DNA of 64,000 nt, taken from positions 41,675,501-41,739,500 of the forward strand of contig CP136893.1 of NCBI GenBank assembly GCA_034359265.1, in the 5' to 3' direction. The DNA is from Canna indica (Eukaryota > Streptophyta > Magnoliopsida > Zingiberales > Cannaceae). The position numbers and the translations under genes are program-made. The notes below the pieces were generated by a model that was not told the origin of the DNA, made no database searches, and was given only the letters and a program-made list of their open reading frames with translations. Positions 1-12,302 of this stretch are shown here, one piece after another (the first letter of the stretch is position 1; each line of letters begins with the position of its first letter).

Positions 1-628
1 CTTGAGACTTAGCATTTTCATGCTTTCATGCTATTTCAAATGAAAACATGCTAAGTTCATATTTGATTTAAATGACATTAGTTTCACTTCAAACTTGATA
101 TACATGATTTAAATGACCATATCTTGATATATTGAGAGTTTGAATGAAATTAAAAATATCATGAAAAAAATATGAGTACATTCATACTTAAGTGCATACA
201 TGATTTAGTTTTGAATTGTATCTATTTTTTCATATATGATTGTGTGTTCATATCAAATTATTTGTTTTCCATCCCTTGGTTGAGATTTTTCTTGTTTCAT
301 GAAAAATACTCCTTAGAGTCTCAACTTCATGAAAAAATATTTGTGTTTCATCCCTTTGACTAGAATGACCTTTCTTGCCCTTTTTGATTGATGTCAAAAG
401 GGGGAGAAGAGTGTAAGTAAAAAAAAAGGGAGAAAAGTATAAGAAAATATAGGACAAAATTATAGATAAAGGGGAGGAAAATGTAGGAAATCCATGCATA
501 TAGATAGGGGGAGTTTAATTATATAGATATGCATATTGATAGGGGGAGAAATCCCTTAGTTGATATCCTACATGCTTTAATATATATATTTTCTTAAGGA
601 TGCTTGTCATCATCAAAAAGGGGGAGAT
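1..628 (+). mobile_element. 3' internal region of LTR retrotransposon A (enters from outside the window)
   Basis: AT-rich non-coding stretch that matches the 3' internal part of the complete element at 12303-23519 (compare 21480-22038). It contains two AAAAGGGGGAGA tracts. The second, 616-628, abuts an LTR start and is the expected polypurine tract for plus-strand DNA synthesis. No credible gene is visible. Confidence 0.7.
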
Positions 629-2086
629 TGTTGTCTTTAGGTTTTCAACCTTAGTCTTAATCTCAGTTTTGATGATAACAAACATGGAACTAATGATTTC
701 ATTGAGAATATCTTTCAGGTTCCATATTAGTAGTGTTTGATGTCCCCGATCGAAAAAATCAGAGAAATCGGAAAATTAGAAGGACATTGATCATCGCGCT
801 CGGGTTCGTCATGGAAGTTTCTCGAAGATTGACGAGTGCACCAAAGATGCATTGGACGATCTCAAAGATCACATGGAAAGCTCTCCAAGATGATGCTCGT
901 TGAAAGCCGGAACCCGGAAACGGAGCACGGGAGAAATCGGCTCAAAAATACAACTCAGCCTAGGTTCGATCGATCGGGCGATCGATCGAATAGGATACGA
1001 AAATGGGCAGTAGCCATTTTGGTCGACCGAACACTGCCGCAAAGCGGTAGTGGCTACTTTGGTCGACCGATCGGTCGACCGGTCAGTCGACCGGTCAGTC
1101 GACCGACACAGACCTAAAATGGGCAGTAGCCTTAGCGGTCGACCGATCGGTCGAACGGGATGCATTTACTAAAGACGCGAGATCGCGTTGATCGATCGAT
1201 GGGTCGAATGATAGGTCGATCGGTCGGTCGATCGACCAATCGATCGGCGGCTTGCAACGGATAGAAAACTATCTGTTGAGGTGTCGTTCCTTCAGAAGGG
1301 TATAAATATACCTCATACCACTCATTTAACCCTTCTTCTTGGACTCCTACAGTTATCTTTGAGCACTCTAAAAGGAGATCAATGCCTTCCAACAATTGAT
1401 TGAAGTGCACTCTGTTTCTTTCCGCGGACATCTTCTTCAAGCACACAAGCTGGACTCAACTCGGATTTTGATCAAGCTCTACATCTTGACGAGTTGAAGG
1501 TGCCAAAGGCTTGCAAAGGATCTTTTACTATTGGTTTTATTCTTAGTTCTTTTGATTATATTTTAACTGTTATTTAAACTATTTTTGGATTTGTGTCGGT
1601 AGAAGACCGGGTGTTTGGTCTTGTGTGTGAAAGTGGTTACCTTGGTGAAAAGGTGTAAAGCCACTTGTGTAAACTTAGTGTTTACTAGGATTAGTTTAGT
1701 TGTCCCTTAGGGTTGAGGTGGAAGAGTGCTCTCGGTAAGAAGGCGGTGACTTCCGGGTGTGGAAGTGCCTTAGGTCGAGAGTGCAACTCTTCGATGAAAA
1801 GTCCTCTGTGTAAGGGAAACCGAATTAATCTAGTAAAACTAGTTTGGAAATCCTAAGCGGGGTGCTTAGGTAGTGGAGTACGCATTGGGGCCGAACCACT
1901 ATAAATTATCGTGTTTGCATTGATTGATTGTTTGTTTTAATTGCTTAATTATTTATCACTTCCGCATCCAATCATCAAATCACAAATTACTTAAACTAAT
2001 CAAGAAATGATTAAAATTATAATTTAGGCTAATCAATTTAGTAAACACACTATTCACCCCCTTCTAGTGTCGCCATTTCGCCCACA
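629..2086 (+). repeat. 3' LTR of retrotransposon A
   Basis: Begins TGTTGTCTTTAGG directly after the polypurine tract and ends CCCACA. It aligns with three other LTR copies (12303-13744, 13888-15446, 22039-23519) along its whole length: the same opening, a central array of GGTCGACC motifs, a TATAAATATA box at 1301, and the closing TTCACCCCC...TAGTG block. It is closest to the 13888-15446 copy, with which it shares a downstream block absent from the other two. The partner 5' LTR lies outside the window. Confidence 0.8.
967..1310 (+). promoter_or_regulatory. LTR A U3 array of GGTCGACC palindromes with TATA box
   Basis: Many copies of the self-complementary core GGTCGACC, often joined as CGGTCGACCGATCGG, are interleaved with AAATGGGCAGTAGCC. 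A TATAAATATA box follows at 1301. The layout resembles an enhancer array upstream of an LTR promoter; function is inferred. Confidence 0.55.
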
Positions 2087-2091
2087 GAGAT

Positions 2092-4149
2092 GACATACCC
2101 TTTTAAATGATGTTGTTCTTACTTCGTCTTACCTCATAAACAAGATACCATTTTCCATTCTCTATGATCAAGTTCCTTTCATTTTTCTCTTTCCACAAGA
2201 TATCCTATACAATCTTCCATGTCATGTGTTTGAATGTACTTGTTTTATCCATCATCCCTCACTAAACAAAGACAAATTATCCCCAAAGTCCATGGTGTGC
2301 CTTCTTCGATTATTCTTATCCCTAGAAATGATATCATTTTTACTCACTTAAATTGATTTTTGTCTTTGCCTTGGCCCACGTTATCTTTTTTGAGTTTGCA
2401 CCATTCTTTTTCAATCTATCCACCCCTTTTGAGTTGGTCAATGAGGCCCTTCATATTCCTATACCATTATCTATTCTTAAGACTATATCTTCTCAAATTG
2501 TTGATGATTCGCTACTACGTACCTCGACAAGCGCCAACTAGGTTTTTCTCTCGCCATGCTAATACTAAGGCAACATTGATTCCTCCTTTAAGTGTTCTAC
2601 TTTTTATCCTACTTTCCACTATATTTGCTATGATGTCTTATCACCTAAGTATTACAGTTTTATCATTTCTAATTATGTTGTTTTCATTCTTCAAGTTGTC
2701 TCAAATACACTATTTATTCAAAGTGGCACGAGGCCATGGTTGATGAGATGACTACTCTACACTCTAATGACACATGAAAGCTTGTCTCTTTTCCTCCAAA
2801 AAAATCAATTGTTGGATGCAAATGAGTTTTCATTGTCAAGATTGCCCTCAATGATTCTATTTATAAACTCAAGGTCTAGTTGGTAGCTAAAGGATACATA
2901 TAATATAAATTATGTAAAAACATCTCCAATTACCAAGATTGCTTCTGTTTCACTAGCTTGATATCAAGAATGTCTTTCTCCATGACGATCTTAATAAGGA
3001 AGTATATATGGAGCAATTAGGGAGAGTCCACCTTATTTTATAGGCTCAAGAAGTCTTTTTTATGGTCTGCAGCAATCCTCACATGCTTGGTTTAGTAAAT
3101 TTAGCTATGTTATAACTCAATTTGGCATGGTAACCTGCTTTTCTACTTTCTTTGTTGGGAAGCGAATAATTCTTATTATTTATGTATCTTATTAACACAA
3201 GGAACAATACAAATAGGATACAGAAGCTAAAATCTGATTTACATCAACAATTTTGAGACCAAGACTTCTAGTGATTTAAAATACTTTCTCAACATTAAAG
3301 TAGCTCGGTTAAAAGGAACCATTTATGTTTCCTAAAGAATGTATGTGCTTGACATGCTACAAAAGGCAAGCATCTTAGAAGCTCGACCTATGGACACTCT
3401 TGTGTATTTGGATATTAAGCTATTATTAAGGAAGAAGAGCCCTTAGATAATCCGAGTCCATACCGTAAATTGCTAGGCAAGTTAAATTATCTTACAATCA
3501 CAAGATCTGATATTTCATCTACTATAAGTGTACTTAGACAATTTCTTGAGTCACTTGGAATCTACATTGAAAATTCTTCGTTATCTTAGGACCACTCGAG
3601 GAAAGGGACTCCTATATACTGACAAGGACCACCTACATGTGAGAGGTTATTCTGCTATTGATTGAGCACGTACACCTACTAATCGTCAATCTACTTCAAG
3701 ATATAGTTTGATGCTTGATGGTAATCTAATCTCATGGAAAAGTAATATACAAATAGTTATAGCTAAGTAGTGAAGAGGCAAAACGTCGAGCTATATAGCT
3801 AAGTAGTGAAGAGGCAAAATGTCGAGCTATAGCCCTTGCAACGTATGAGTTGTTATGGCTTAAGTAATTTACAAGAGAACTCGACATCATTCAAGTAAAG
3901 CCAATGAAGTTACTCTGACAATCAAATTATTATGCATATTGCCTCCAATCCAATTTTCTATGAGAAAACAAAACATATGAAAATTGATCGTCACTTCTTC
4001 AAGGAGAAAAGTACAATTGAATCAAATAATCATATCATTTGTAAATTCTATCGATCAATTGGCTGATATGCTAACTAAATCCTTAAATGTCCCAAAACAC
4101 TTATATTTGTAATAAATTAGGTCTACATGATAGTTTTGCTCCAACTTAG
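2092..4149 (+). pseudogene. Decayed Ty1/Copia pol relic (integrase end, RT, RNase H)
   Basis: Fragments in shifting frames follow Copia order. Around 2200-2310 is the integrase C-terminal region (HVFECTCFIHHPSLNKDKL). At 2360-2420 is the conserved block before RT (VIFFEFAPFF). At 2870-3150 are RT pieces (VYMEQL). At 3900-4080 is the RNase H end (HIASNPIFYEKTKHMKIDR, then DQLADMLTKSL). The reading ends near 4149 with LGLHDSFAP and a stop, typical of Copia. Stops and frameshifts throughout show it is dead. A 36 bp tandem duplication lies at 3761-3832. The element of LTR A appears to have inserted beside it. Confidence 0.75.
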
Positions 4150-5170
4150 TAACATGTATGTAACATGTATTTTATATATAGAGGTAGAAAGGGGGATAAC
4201 TACCTAAAGATTATTTCATTTTTTCTCCCCATATTCTAATAATTCCCACACAAAATGCAAAGATATGGGCTGAATTATGATATGATCCTAGCTAACTTAG
4301 CACAAGTGCAATGGATTTGAGGTACAAAGAGTTGGGGAACATAACGTCAACTTACATGGAAAAGATTGACCATCTAACCTCGCATAGTTGCTTGCTTTGT
4401 GTGTTCCCCTTCTCTCCCCTTCACACTTGTAAAGTTTCATTTATTTGAAAATGGCAACACGTTATTTTTACTCCAAAAAAAAATTGCAAGTTCTGGACCT
4501 GTTTTGTGAACTGACAAACATCTTGACTTAATTCCAATACAACCAAGTTCTTGGGATGAGTGGATGGAAATGAGACCTAATGTAGTTTTAACCGCTGACA
4601 CAAGAGTAATCTGCGATGATATGTATAAATTGCAAATGTCTTTAGCTGAGCTTCATCTGCATGTATTAACTCTTGAACAAAAGTTTTTCGCATATTCCAC
4701 TGTTGGCACTATAGCTTGGCCTGTTGGAGAAGACTCTGGTTCATCTGATCTAGACAGTTCAAAGTAACTACTTTTTCTCCTTTGGCTTATTCGGCCAAAA
4801 ACGGGGAGATATGTGTGGTTTTTGAATAAATGGGTTTTGGTGTTGTTATGGTCTGATTAAGGTCTGGTCTGAGGTAAAGTGGTCTTGAGGTAAAGTTTGA
4901 ACCAGTCTATAATGTTATGTTTGTATGTTGGATATGTGATATGTGGTGGTTTTTATTACTGTTCTATAACTGCTCTGTGATGCCTGAATATGAACTCTAT
5001 AATGGTAATGATTCTTTTTTTGTAATGAATAGTTTTAAACTTTGTGATGACTCAAGTTTGAAAACAATTCAATCTTGACCGAATGTATGGTTACATATGT
5101 GAAAAAACTCTTCTGTTATTATTCTTTCTTTATAGCATTATTTATGACAAGTTGGGTTTTTGCCAAATAA
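4150..5170 (+). other. Probable 3' internal end of another LTR element; short unrecognised reading frame
   Basis: No host gene is seen. A 67-codon frame at 4564-4767 resembles the short polar tail coded near the end of some plant LTR elements but cannot be assigned. Two copies of a sequence like TTGGCTTATTCGGCCAAAA plus a G-rich tract lie at about 4780-4810 and 5160-5183. The second (CCAAAGGGGGGAGA) looks like a polypurine tract. Confidence 0.35.
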
Positions 5171-5183
5171 GCCAAAGGGGGGA

Positions 5184-5900
5184 GATTGCTAGTATTGGTT
5201 ATGTGAATATTGGCTATATTTGGCAAAAACAAATTTTCCAAATTTATTCTCAAGTAAAAAGATATTTTCACAAACTGCTCTTGTTGATGAGCAACATATG
5301 CTAGAACTTGTATTGTTTGTTTAGTTAGAATTTATCCCGGATGATGAAGTAGTTGTTACCGAAATATATTCTGTGAATGATGAAGGTTTAAATTGTGAAG
5401 ACGCAGTCATAACTGCTTATAGTCTTAAAGGATTTCTAGATGGGCTGCCTGATACGATCTTGATGACTGATGGACTTCTGGTTTAATGATGATTTTGTTG
5501 ACTAATTCTGGATATTTAAATCATCATTATTTTTCGTCCTGGTCAGTTTAGTTTTAAAGAGTTTATCTTCACTTATTCCTTATGCATTTTTTATTTATAT
5601 AAATGATCTTTTGTAAAAACGCCTAAGTTTATGCTGACGGTTTCTATTGAAGAAGGTGATGATTAAATGTGATTGAAGTCAATATTTATTTAGATCTTCC
5701 AGTAATCTTCCAGGGACACCTATAAATACTGGAGAAGAGATCTATTGTTGACAACTCTATTGTGCGACAACTCTGGTATTGTTCTTCTTAGCTTTTTTAG
5801 CTTTGTCCGATCCTCCTTTCTTAAGAGCTGAAATGTCTACAATAAATTCTTCTTGAATTGGGTTAGTTCCCAGATCTCATAGTGGTGGGGGGGTCAAGCC
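5184..5900 (+). repeat. Putative LTR following a polypurine tract
   Basis: Sequence right after the CCAAAGGGGGGAGA tract, with a CTATAAATACTGGAG box near 5721 and downstream leader-like sequence. No second copy or target duplication was found in the window, so the borders are guesses. Confidence 0.3.
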
Positions 5901-5949
5901 CCAAGTGTGTTAGTGGGATAAGGACTTTAGAGTCGGTATTGGTGATGGC

Positions 5950-6560
5950 AAAAGGCCGTCGTGTGAGGGTTTAGGCTGTGCTCGTCGGGGAGCGCAAGGC
6001 AGAACTATTTTGTAAGAAGTCATATAAAGGCTCTAAGGTCAAATGGCGTGGTAGCCAGAGACCTCACTCGGAGGTTCAGGCCGAGCTTGCCAAGTAGCGT
6101 AAGGCCGAACTGCGCAAGTGGAGTCGTATGAGGGCGCTGAGGCCGAATGTGTTGGCATGATAGCCAGAGACCACACTCGGGGGTTCAGACCGAGCTCACC
6201 GATGAGCGTAAGGTAGAATCGTGCACGAGGAGTCGTATGAGGGTGCTGAGGCTGAATGTGTTGGCGTGATAGCCAGAAACCGCACTCGGGGGTACGGACT
6301 GAGCTCGCCGAGGAGCATAAGGCAGAACTGCACACGAGGAGTCGTATGAGGGCACTGAGGCCGAATGTGTTGGTGTGATAGCTAGAGACCGCACTCGGGT
6401 GTTCAAGTTGAGCTCGTCGAGGAGCATAAGGTGAAACCACGCATGAGAAGTCATATGAGGGTGTTGAGGCCGATTGTGTTGGCGTGATATCCAGAGACCA
6501 CACTCAGGGGTTCAGGCCGAGCTCGCCGAGCTGGAGCGTAAGGTGAAACCGTGCACGAGG
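5950..6560. repeat. Tandem repeat, period about 109 bp, five to six copies
   Basis: The phrase GGCGTGATAGCCAGAGACC and close variants recur at about 6049, 6156, 6265, 6374 and 6482, each followed by CTCGGGGGTTCAGGCCGAGC and a GAGTCGTATGAGGG block. The array sits just 3' (minus strand) of the Gypsy protease relic. Such arrays are common in non-coding parts of Tat/Ogre-type Gypsy elements. Frames across it are repeat artefacts. Confidence 0.8.
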
Positions 6561-6941
6561 ATCTCTTTTGGCTTGAGTCTCTCATTATAGTACCATCGGG
6601 CCTCCTCCTGATCGGCGTGTAGAACGCCTACCTCTGTATCTGAAATGGAAAACTTCAATGCCAAATGTGCAGTGGAGACGACAGCTCCTAGGTTGTTCAG
6701 AGATAGCTGCCCTAAGATCATGTGATATGGGTTGGCTACATTGATGATGAGATATTGCACATCGATCGTCTTTGCTCTTGGACGAGATTTGAACATCATC
6801 CTTAGCTGTATGGCTCCTCGAACATCAATTGTCTCTCCGGAGAAGCCCACATGGTTTCCCTTGCATGGGGTGAGTGAGGCCTCTGTTAATTGCATCCTTT
6901 CGAAGGTGGAGTGGAAAAGAATATCGGTCGAGCTACCCTGG
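6512..6941 (-). pseudogene. Ty3/Gypsy retropepsin (protease) fragment, 3' part
   Basis: The minus-strand reading gives GSSTDILFHSTFERM, then LTPCKGNHVGFSGETIDVRG and NPYHMILGQLSLNNLGAVVS. These are the aspartic protease region of Gypsy polyproteins: the G-S-S of the active site, the flap region and the ILG motif. It ends with DQEEARWYYNERLK. The 5' part, including the catalytic Asp, lies 2.4 kb away at 9345-9370, because a solo LTR sits inside the active-site codons. No RT, RNase H or integrase follows; the 109 bp array does. Confidence 0.8.
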
Positions 6942-9344
6942 TGTAAGACCCAAGGTTTCCTAATATAAAAATCTATTTTTGGTGCAGTGCACCAGATTAG
7001 GAGTTAGTTAGGTCGAGCCGCGAAATAGTCGCAAGTAGAAGGTATAATTAAGCTTATGAAATTTAATTGGTTAAATGTTCCTTCCTTCTTAAGCATTAGA
7101 TGTCTTAGTAGAGTCGAGTTCAAATTGTGCGTGCGGATTGAATCGGGGCTCGAATCGGACTCGGATTGAGTCGAGTAGGGGCTAAGTGAATAGGAGGGGC
7201 ATATTGGTCAAATGAAGATGAGGGAATAAAATCCCTCATCCCTAGCTGTGTGGCTCACTTTTGGAGCCGCGCGTAGCCCGAGAGAAGAGAGAGGGAGGAG
7301 GGGAAGCCTTGGAGTCAATGCCGGATTCATGCCGCCGTCGGAAAGATCAAGATCGCCATTGCTCGTCCATTCTCCTTCCTTGATCAAGGTGAGTGGAACG
7401 AACCTTGTTGTAAAGGGTAGGCGGGTAGCCGACCCAAGCTTTAGGGGTTTTCTCCGATTTTCTCGTGAGATTTCATTGATCCACCGATGTTCTTCCAAGA
7501 TTTGGTTTGGATGATATGTATTTACTGTTCGTATGAATTTCTCTTCATTTTTCTCGATGTTTAGGGCCGGCCACATGAAGGAGAAAGGGGGAAGGTCATG
7601 CCGAATTTTTCCCCAATTTCCTAGAGTGGTCGAAAGCCCTCGAATTAAGTTTTCCTCGCGATTGACGACTCAATTCTTCACAATCATGGCCGAGACCTTA
7701 TCCTCCTATCATGCTTGCTCTCGGCTGAGTATGATCAGCCTTGGGTAGGATCGGCCGAGTGGTCATTGGGGGGAGAAAAGTTTTTGATGTGTCTTATGCT
7801 TACATGTAGGGTACCAAGTCATACTTCTATGTTGTAAATCATTCGCGTGATATATGAAACTTGGTAGTGATGGATCGAGATTAGAGCATTATAAGGAAAT
7901 GTTCTTGATGGTACATACATGGTACGATCTTAGTATGGCATGTGAATTATGGTAATGTTTCATTTACTTGTAATATCCTCTTGAATGCGCATATATGGCT
8001 AAGATTATGTATGGTATATGATTTGTAGAATTTTCTTCATCAAATTATTAATGCTAGTATTGAAACTATCATGATAGATTAAATGTTACCTTGCTGGAAT
8101 TTATTGATTAAATACAGAATTTAATCATTTTATTGTTGCAATTATGTGGTTATTCATGGTAGTAGATGTAGGTTAATTTCCTTATAACTTATGGGTTGTG
8201 ACATGTATGTATTTAGACATTTCGACACTTATGACATGTAGTTCACAGTTGAAATGTGGCATATGACGCTAGAGTTCTATTAGAAAACTCTAGGGTGCTT
8301 GTTAATTAGAGAAACTCGAATGTTGACAAGCTAGGTTTCACACCTAGGGAACAACCAATGAGCAATAGTGTGCGAATGGTAAGGCCCGGAGAAAAGGGCC
8401 GAGCACGGGTGAATGCCCGGGATTTTAAATAAGGAAACTTTAGGATACTTTGCTTGTGTGATGTGATTGTGATGGTCAGCCGAGAAGCATGGATAGTCGG
8501 AACGACTAATGCTTGACTCGGCCAGTGATTTGGGTCTTGAGATTGCACGAGCGGGCCCGCTAGGTGTTAGACCCCAGTTGGGTGGGACTAGATATCCCTA
8601 ACCCGGTAGGTGTCCGGAGACTAGCAGACCATCATAGTCGACGGCCCGGTGTTTGCTCTGATTTACTCATGTGTTATGTAGGTTGCGCGGCCAAAATATT
8701 ATTGTCATTGTGTGGTAAGGCTGGTTAGAGCCGAACCATTAGTTCATGAGCAGGCCCTAGTGGCCGGGTGCTATAATGCTTAGTTGGCATGTTATGGCTG
8801 GTTATATGACTGTATGGTCTATGCAGGACATCTGTTGGGGTCAGTTGTCATATCAAGACTAGATTAGATCCCTAACTTTATATTGTTCTGACATTATATG
8901 CATGTGATTATTGGGGATTTATGTGGAGGTTCGGAAGAACCACTCACTGAGTCTCATGTGGACTCACGATTTATTTCTCTTATTTTGCAGAGCCTGACCA
9001 GTGAGGTAAGGCTTGGAGTCATGGTGCAGCTAGAGGGCAGGCGGTGGCGTAGGTCTTGTAGCAGCGTCCAGTAGTCGTAGTCGTGATGTCTAGGATTATT
9101 TTCTTTACATACACTGGGAGTTGTTTAGTCGAAAACATGTATTCGACATTAACTCAAGCTGTTTTATTTTGTAGTTGATGTTTCGCAACTCTTTTTAAAA
9201 TTGTGAACCTTCTTTAACAATTAAATAAAAGCTGCATCGTTCTTTTTATTTACATGCCTCCAGTTTCCTTTTAGTGTATGTGGTAGACTTCAGAGTAGGA
9301 CATAGACCCTGGCTGGTCACGCGACCCTAAGTTGGGGCATGACA
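6942..9344 (+). mobile_element. Gypsy-type solo LTR (2403 bp), TSD CCTGG
   Basis: Starts TGTAAGACCCAAGG and ends GTTGGGGCATGACA. It is flanked by identical 5 bp direct repeats CCTGG at 6937-6941 and 9345-9349. No internal coding region, so a solo LTR left by recombination. The same LTR family, inverted, is at 42712-53269 (its left edge reads ATCACGCCCCAACTC). Form and length suit Del/Tekay-like chromoviruses. Reading frames inside it are not convincing genes. Confidence 0.88.
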
Positions 9345-10815
9345 CCTGGTCAACTAGGACCCTTTTAATAATGAAATTTCCTGAAATCATGGAAATTACC
9401 ACTAGATCATGCAGGTTTTGATTAGTCGGATGGAAATCAAATTCACAGAACGATATTACCGGGGCTCTTGAGGGGAACCCGCATGTTCAGGTGGCCGTGG
9501 TAGTCGGTGTTGCCGACTGAGAAGACTTTCTCTTAGTGGTTCCTGACTCCCTTCTCCCGGTGAGTCCACTAGTGATGTAATTGATGACTCCTCAGGGATC
9601 GCCTTTTGGCCGATCAGGGGACTTGTCATCCCTAGGATCTAGATGAGGGTCGGGGGGTGTTCGACTTCGCCGCCCGAGGTTGCGGCTTCTGCTTCGACTC
9701 CACCCCTTTGGAGGTACTTATCTAGACGTCCTGCCCGGGACAAATCTTCCAACTGATCGACGAGCACTACACACTCCTCTGTTGTGTGCCCATAGGTGTC
9801 ATGAAATATGCATCTTTTGTTCAGATCGGCATTCGGCGGTGGCTTTTGTTTCCCCGCGTTGGCGGGGTATCTAATAAGCTTGAGGCGGTAGATGTCGCGA
9901 AGGATAACTTCCTTTCTGGTGTTGAAAAGAGTGTATTTGTTGAATCGAGCACTCCATCGAGGTGGTGTCCCTGACCCCTTTCTACTGTTCTGCTCGCAAC
10001 GATTGTGATCCTCGTATTTCCTATTGTGCCTTTTAGATTTTTTATCGTCGACCGTAGCCTTAAGGCTTTGACAGTCGATTTTATTTGCTTCTCGTAGATC
10101 TTCCATCTTTATGAAGCCTGCCACTTTTTCTTGGAAATCCGCCATGTCTTTAGGTTCGGTTAAGGCGGTCTGGTTGGCAAAGAGCTCAGGTTTTAAGTCG
10201 AGTTGGAGGTAGAAGAACTTGATCTTTGGGTCGATGTTTGGGATGTCAGCTGTTGTGGCCCGAAACCTGTTTGGGTGTTCCCTAGGGGCTCTTGTTGCTC
10301 TTGTCTGATGTAGTGGAGGGTGGCTGTTGTTTTGTGGTATACTCATGATGTGGTGAAACGACTGAGGAAGATGCGGGAGAGGTCTTTGAAAGAGTGAATT
10401 GAGTCTAGTGGGAGAGAGGTGAACCATAGCAGGGTGGTGTTCCCTAAGAACGCTGAAAAGGCTCGGTAGAGTGCAAAGTCGGTCACTCCATTATAAAGCA
10501 TTGCAGTCTAGAACACTGGAGTATGGCGTTAAAGTGTTGGGCAACTCGCTTCACGATGGAAGGCGGGTTGTCATGAGTGGTCGGCATCAAAGTGGTTGGC
10601 GAAGGGCCCCGCGTCAAGGGCGGGAACAGCTTTGGCTTTTTGGATTCTGGAGTCTCTATTTTCCTACGGGCGAGGAGCGCTACTGGCTTCGTCGCGGGAG
10701 GTCAAATCGAACCTCCTTTTTCTTGGCTGGGCATTGTCTCCAGGTTGTGGGTAGTAATCGTGGTTAGCCGGAGGCTGTTCACAAGATCGTGTTGGCGTCT
10801 TGGCTTGGGTTATCA
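9345..10815 (-). pseudogene. Ty3/Gypsy gag (Tat/Ogre-like), decayed
   Basis: The minus-strand frame at 9639-10427 (262 codons) carries IPNIDPKIKFF, LFANQTALTEPKDMADFQEK and the gag-specific KRCIFHDTYGHTTEECVVL, where CxFHxxxGHxTxxC replaces the usual zinc knuckle. Further gag-like pieces continue 5' to about 10770 in other frames. The frame then runs toward the protease at 9345-9370, ending K-R-V-L-V-D-Q before the solo LTR. It belongs with 6512-6941 to one non-autonomous gag-protease element. Its upstream end is cut by a CACTA-like terminus at 10816. Confidence 0.8.
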
Positions 10816-11400
10816 CACTACAAGAAAACATAGTATCACCGACAGATTTGTTACCAACGGACTCAATTTGTTGGTTTTACCAACAAAATTACCAATGGAT
10901 AGAAAAATCTGTTGGTAAATTAACTTATAATTTTTTTTCTCTTTTATTTCAGCCAACCGAGTAGTTTCCCTCTATTAACAACTCAAATTAATCGTTTCGC
11001 GCCCTATTTTTTTCCGGTCGACCCCGACAAACTCCAACTCTAATGCCTTTTCTCTGCACCCAGAAAATCCCTCTCTCTTTTTCGCAGCCGACAAACTCCC
11101 CGCCCGATCCTCTCTCCCCACGCCATTTCCCCTTCTTCGTTGTGATCCTTTCCCCCTGCAACACCGCCCTGCGCCACCTCCCTCGTCGATGCATTTCCCC
11201 TCTTCTTATCTTCGCTGCGACCCTCTCTCCTTGCGACACCTCCGTGCTCCACCTACCCCGCCGGTGCTCTCCCCATGCCACCTCCGTCACACCTCCCCTC
11301 ACACCATCTCCCGATACCTCCAATCCCTAAACCCTTCGCTGCGCCATCTCCACAGCCGGTGCAAGAAGATCAAGTCAAATGCTGGATGAGGTAGAGGTCA
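10816..11400 (+). mobile_element. Left end of a CACTA-like element; right end not found
   Basis: CACTACAAGAAAACATAG at 10816 is a canonical CACTA terminus. It is followed by repeated ACCGACAGATTTGTTACC and TTGGTTTTACCAACAAAATT subterminal motifs, then a C-rich segment (11040-11390) without a gene I can recognise. The preceding TCA would be the target duplication. No matching CTTGTAGTG end was found, so truncation is likely. Confidence 0.5.
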
Positions 11401-12302
11401 AGGCCCAGGTGATAGTATTGTTACTGTTGTTGACAGTGCTTGCAGCAGACTAGCAACTTTTATAAAAATACAGAAGAAAGCTAGCGGTGGTCGTACGATT
11501 CTTTTTCTCTCTTGGTTGTTACTGCTGTTCACAGTGATTGCTATTTTCTCTCTTGAGTTATTTTTGTTCATTGAAGTTCATAAGCAACTTGTGTCTTGCA
11601 TCTTTTCATGTTGTAATGACCCAATCGAATAGAATAATCGCACTAATTTAACATGCCTAAACAATTAATAAAATGCTTTAGTCACATCTAAGCGAGTGTT
11701 TGGAATCCCCAACGTCAGACTTATAGGGCCTGTTTACTATGATGAAATTCTATCTAGTATTTGCAATGGATTTACTTTCAAATTTATGAAAAAAATATTA
11801 TCATTATAACTCAACCTCATAACTGATTTAACCCTTTTTCTTTGATTTTTTTAAGAAGAACGCTCAAGATTTGTTCAAGGGACATTGATGCCCTGACGTA
11901 TACCCATGACCCCTATATAATAGGAAGAATCACTCCAAGACTCCAAGTGCTATCTTTATTCAACCAATTATCAAACACATTACAAGGAACACAATTCATC
12001 TTACAGTTATGTTTTCTCTGACCCAGCCTTCCAGGTTAACCTATTAACTTCTATGAAGATAGATGAGCATCAAGAGTTGGGAAAGTTTGATCAGATTAGC
12101 TGCTATGAATGCTAAACAGATAGAGAAATGGATATGTTTTACTACTGGATATAGAGAAATATTCCCAGATTTCAAATATATTGTAGATAGAATATTTTCA
12201 CAAGTTCTGTTATTCAAATGAGATAGTAGTTTATTCATTTGACAGGCAAATAGAAATGAAGGGAACATTTGCAAGGATGCAACAAAGTTATTCCGTCCAT
12301 AT
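11401..12302. other. Unassigned stretch before the 11.2 kb LTR element
   Basis: No RNA gene, convincing reading frame or defined repeat was seen. It ends in CATAT, the left target duplication of the retrotransposon at 12303. The pre-insertion sequence continues at 23525. Confidence 0.4.

Noticed and set aside
836..1446. Overlapping frames on both strands rich in RPIGRP/DRSTDRST repeats
   Set aside because: Translations of the palindromic GGTCGACC array in LTR A. The same applies at 12404-13118, 14126-14589 and 22251-22929.
6039..6503. 154-codon minus-strand frame
   Set aside because: Translation of the 109 bp tandem array.
7208..7748. Frames of about 70-120 codons
   Set aside because: Inside the 6942-9344 solo LTR, on both strands, without recognisable motifs.
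11043..11389. C-rich plus-strand frames of 66-95 codons
   Set aside because: Low complexity, open on both strands, no recognisable protein; at most captured sequence in a CACTA-like element.
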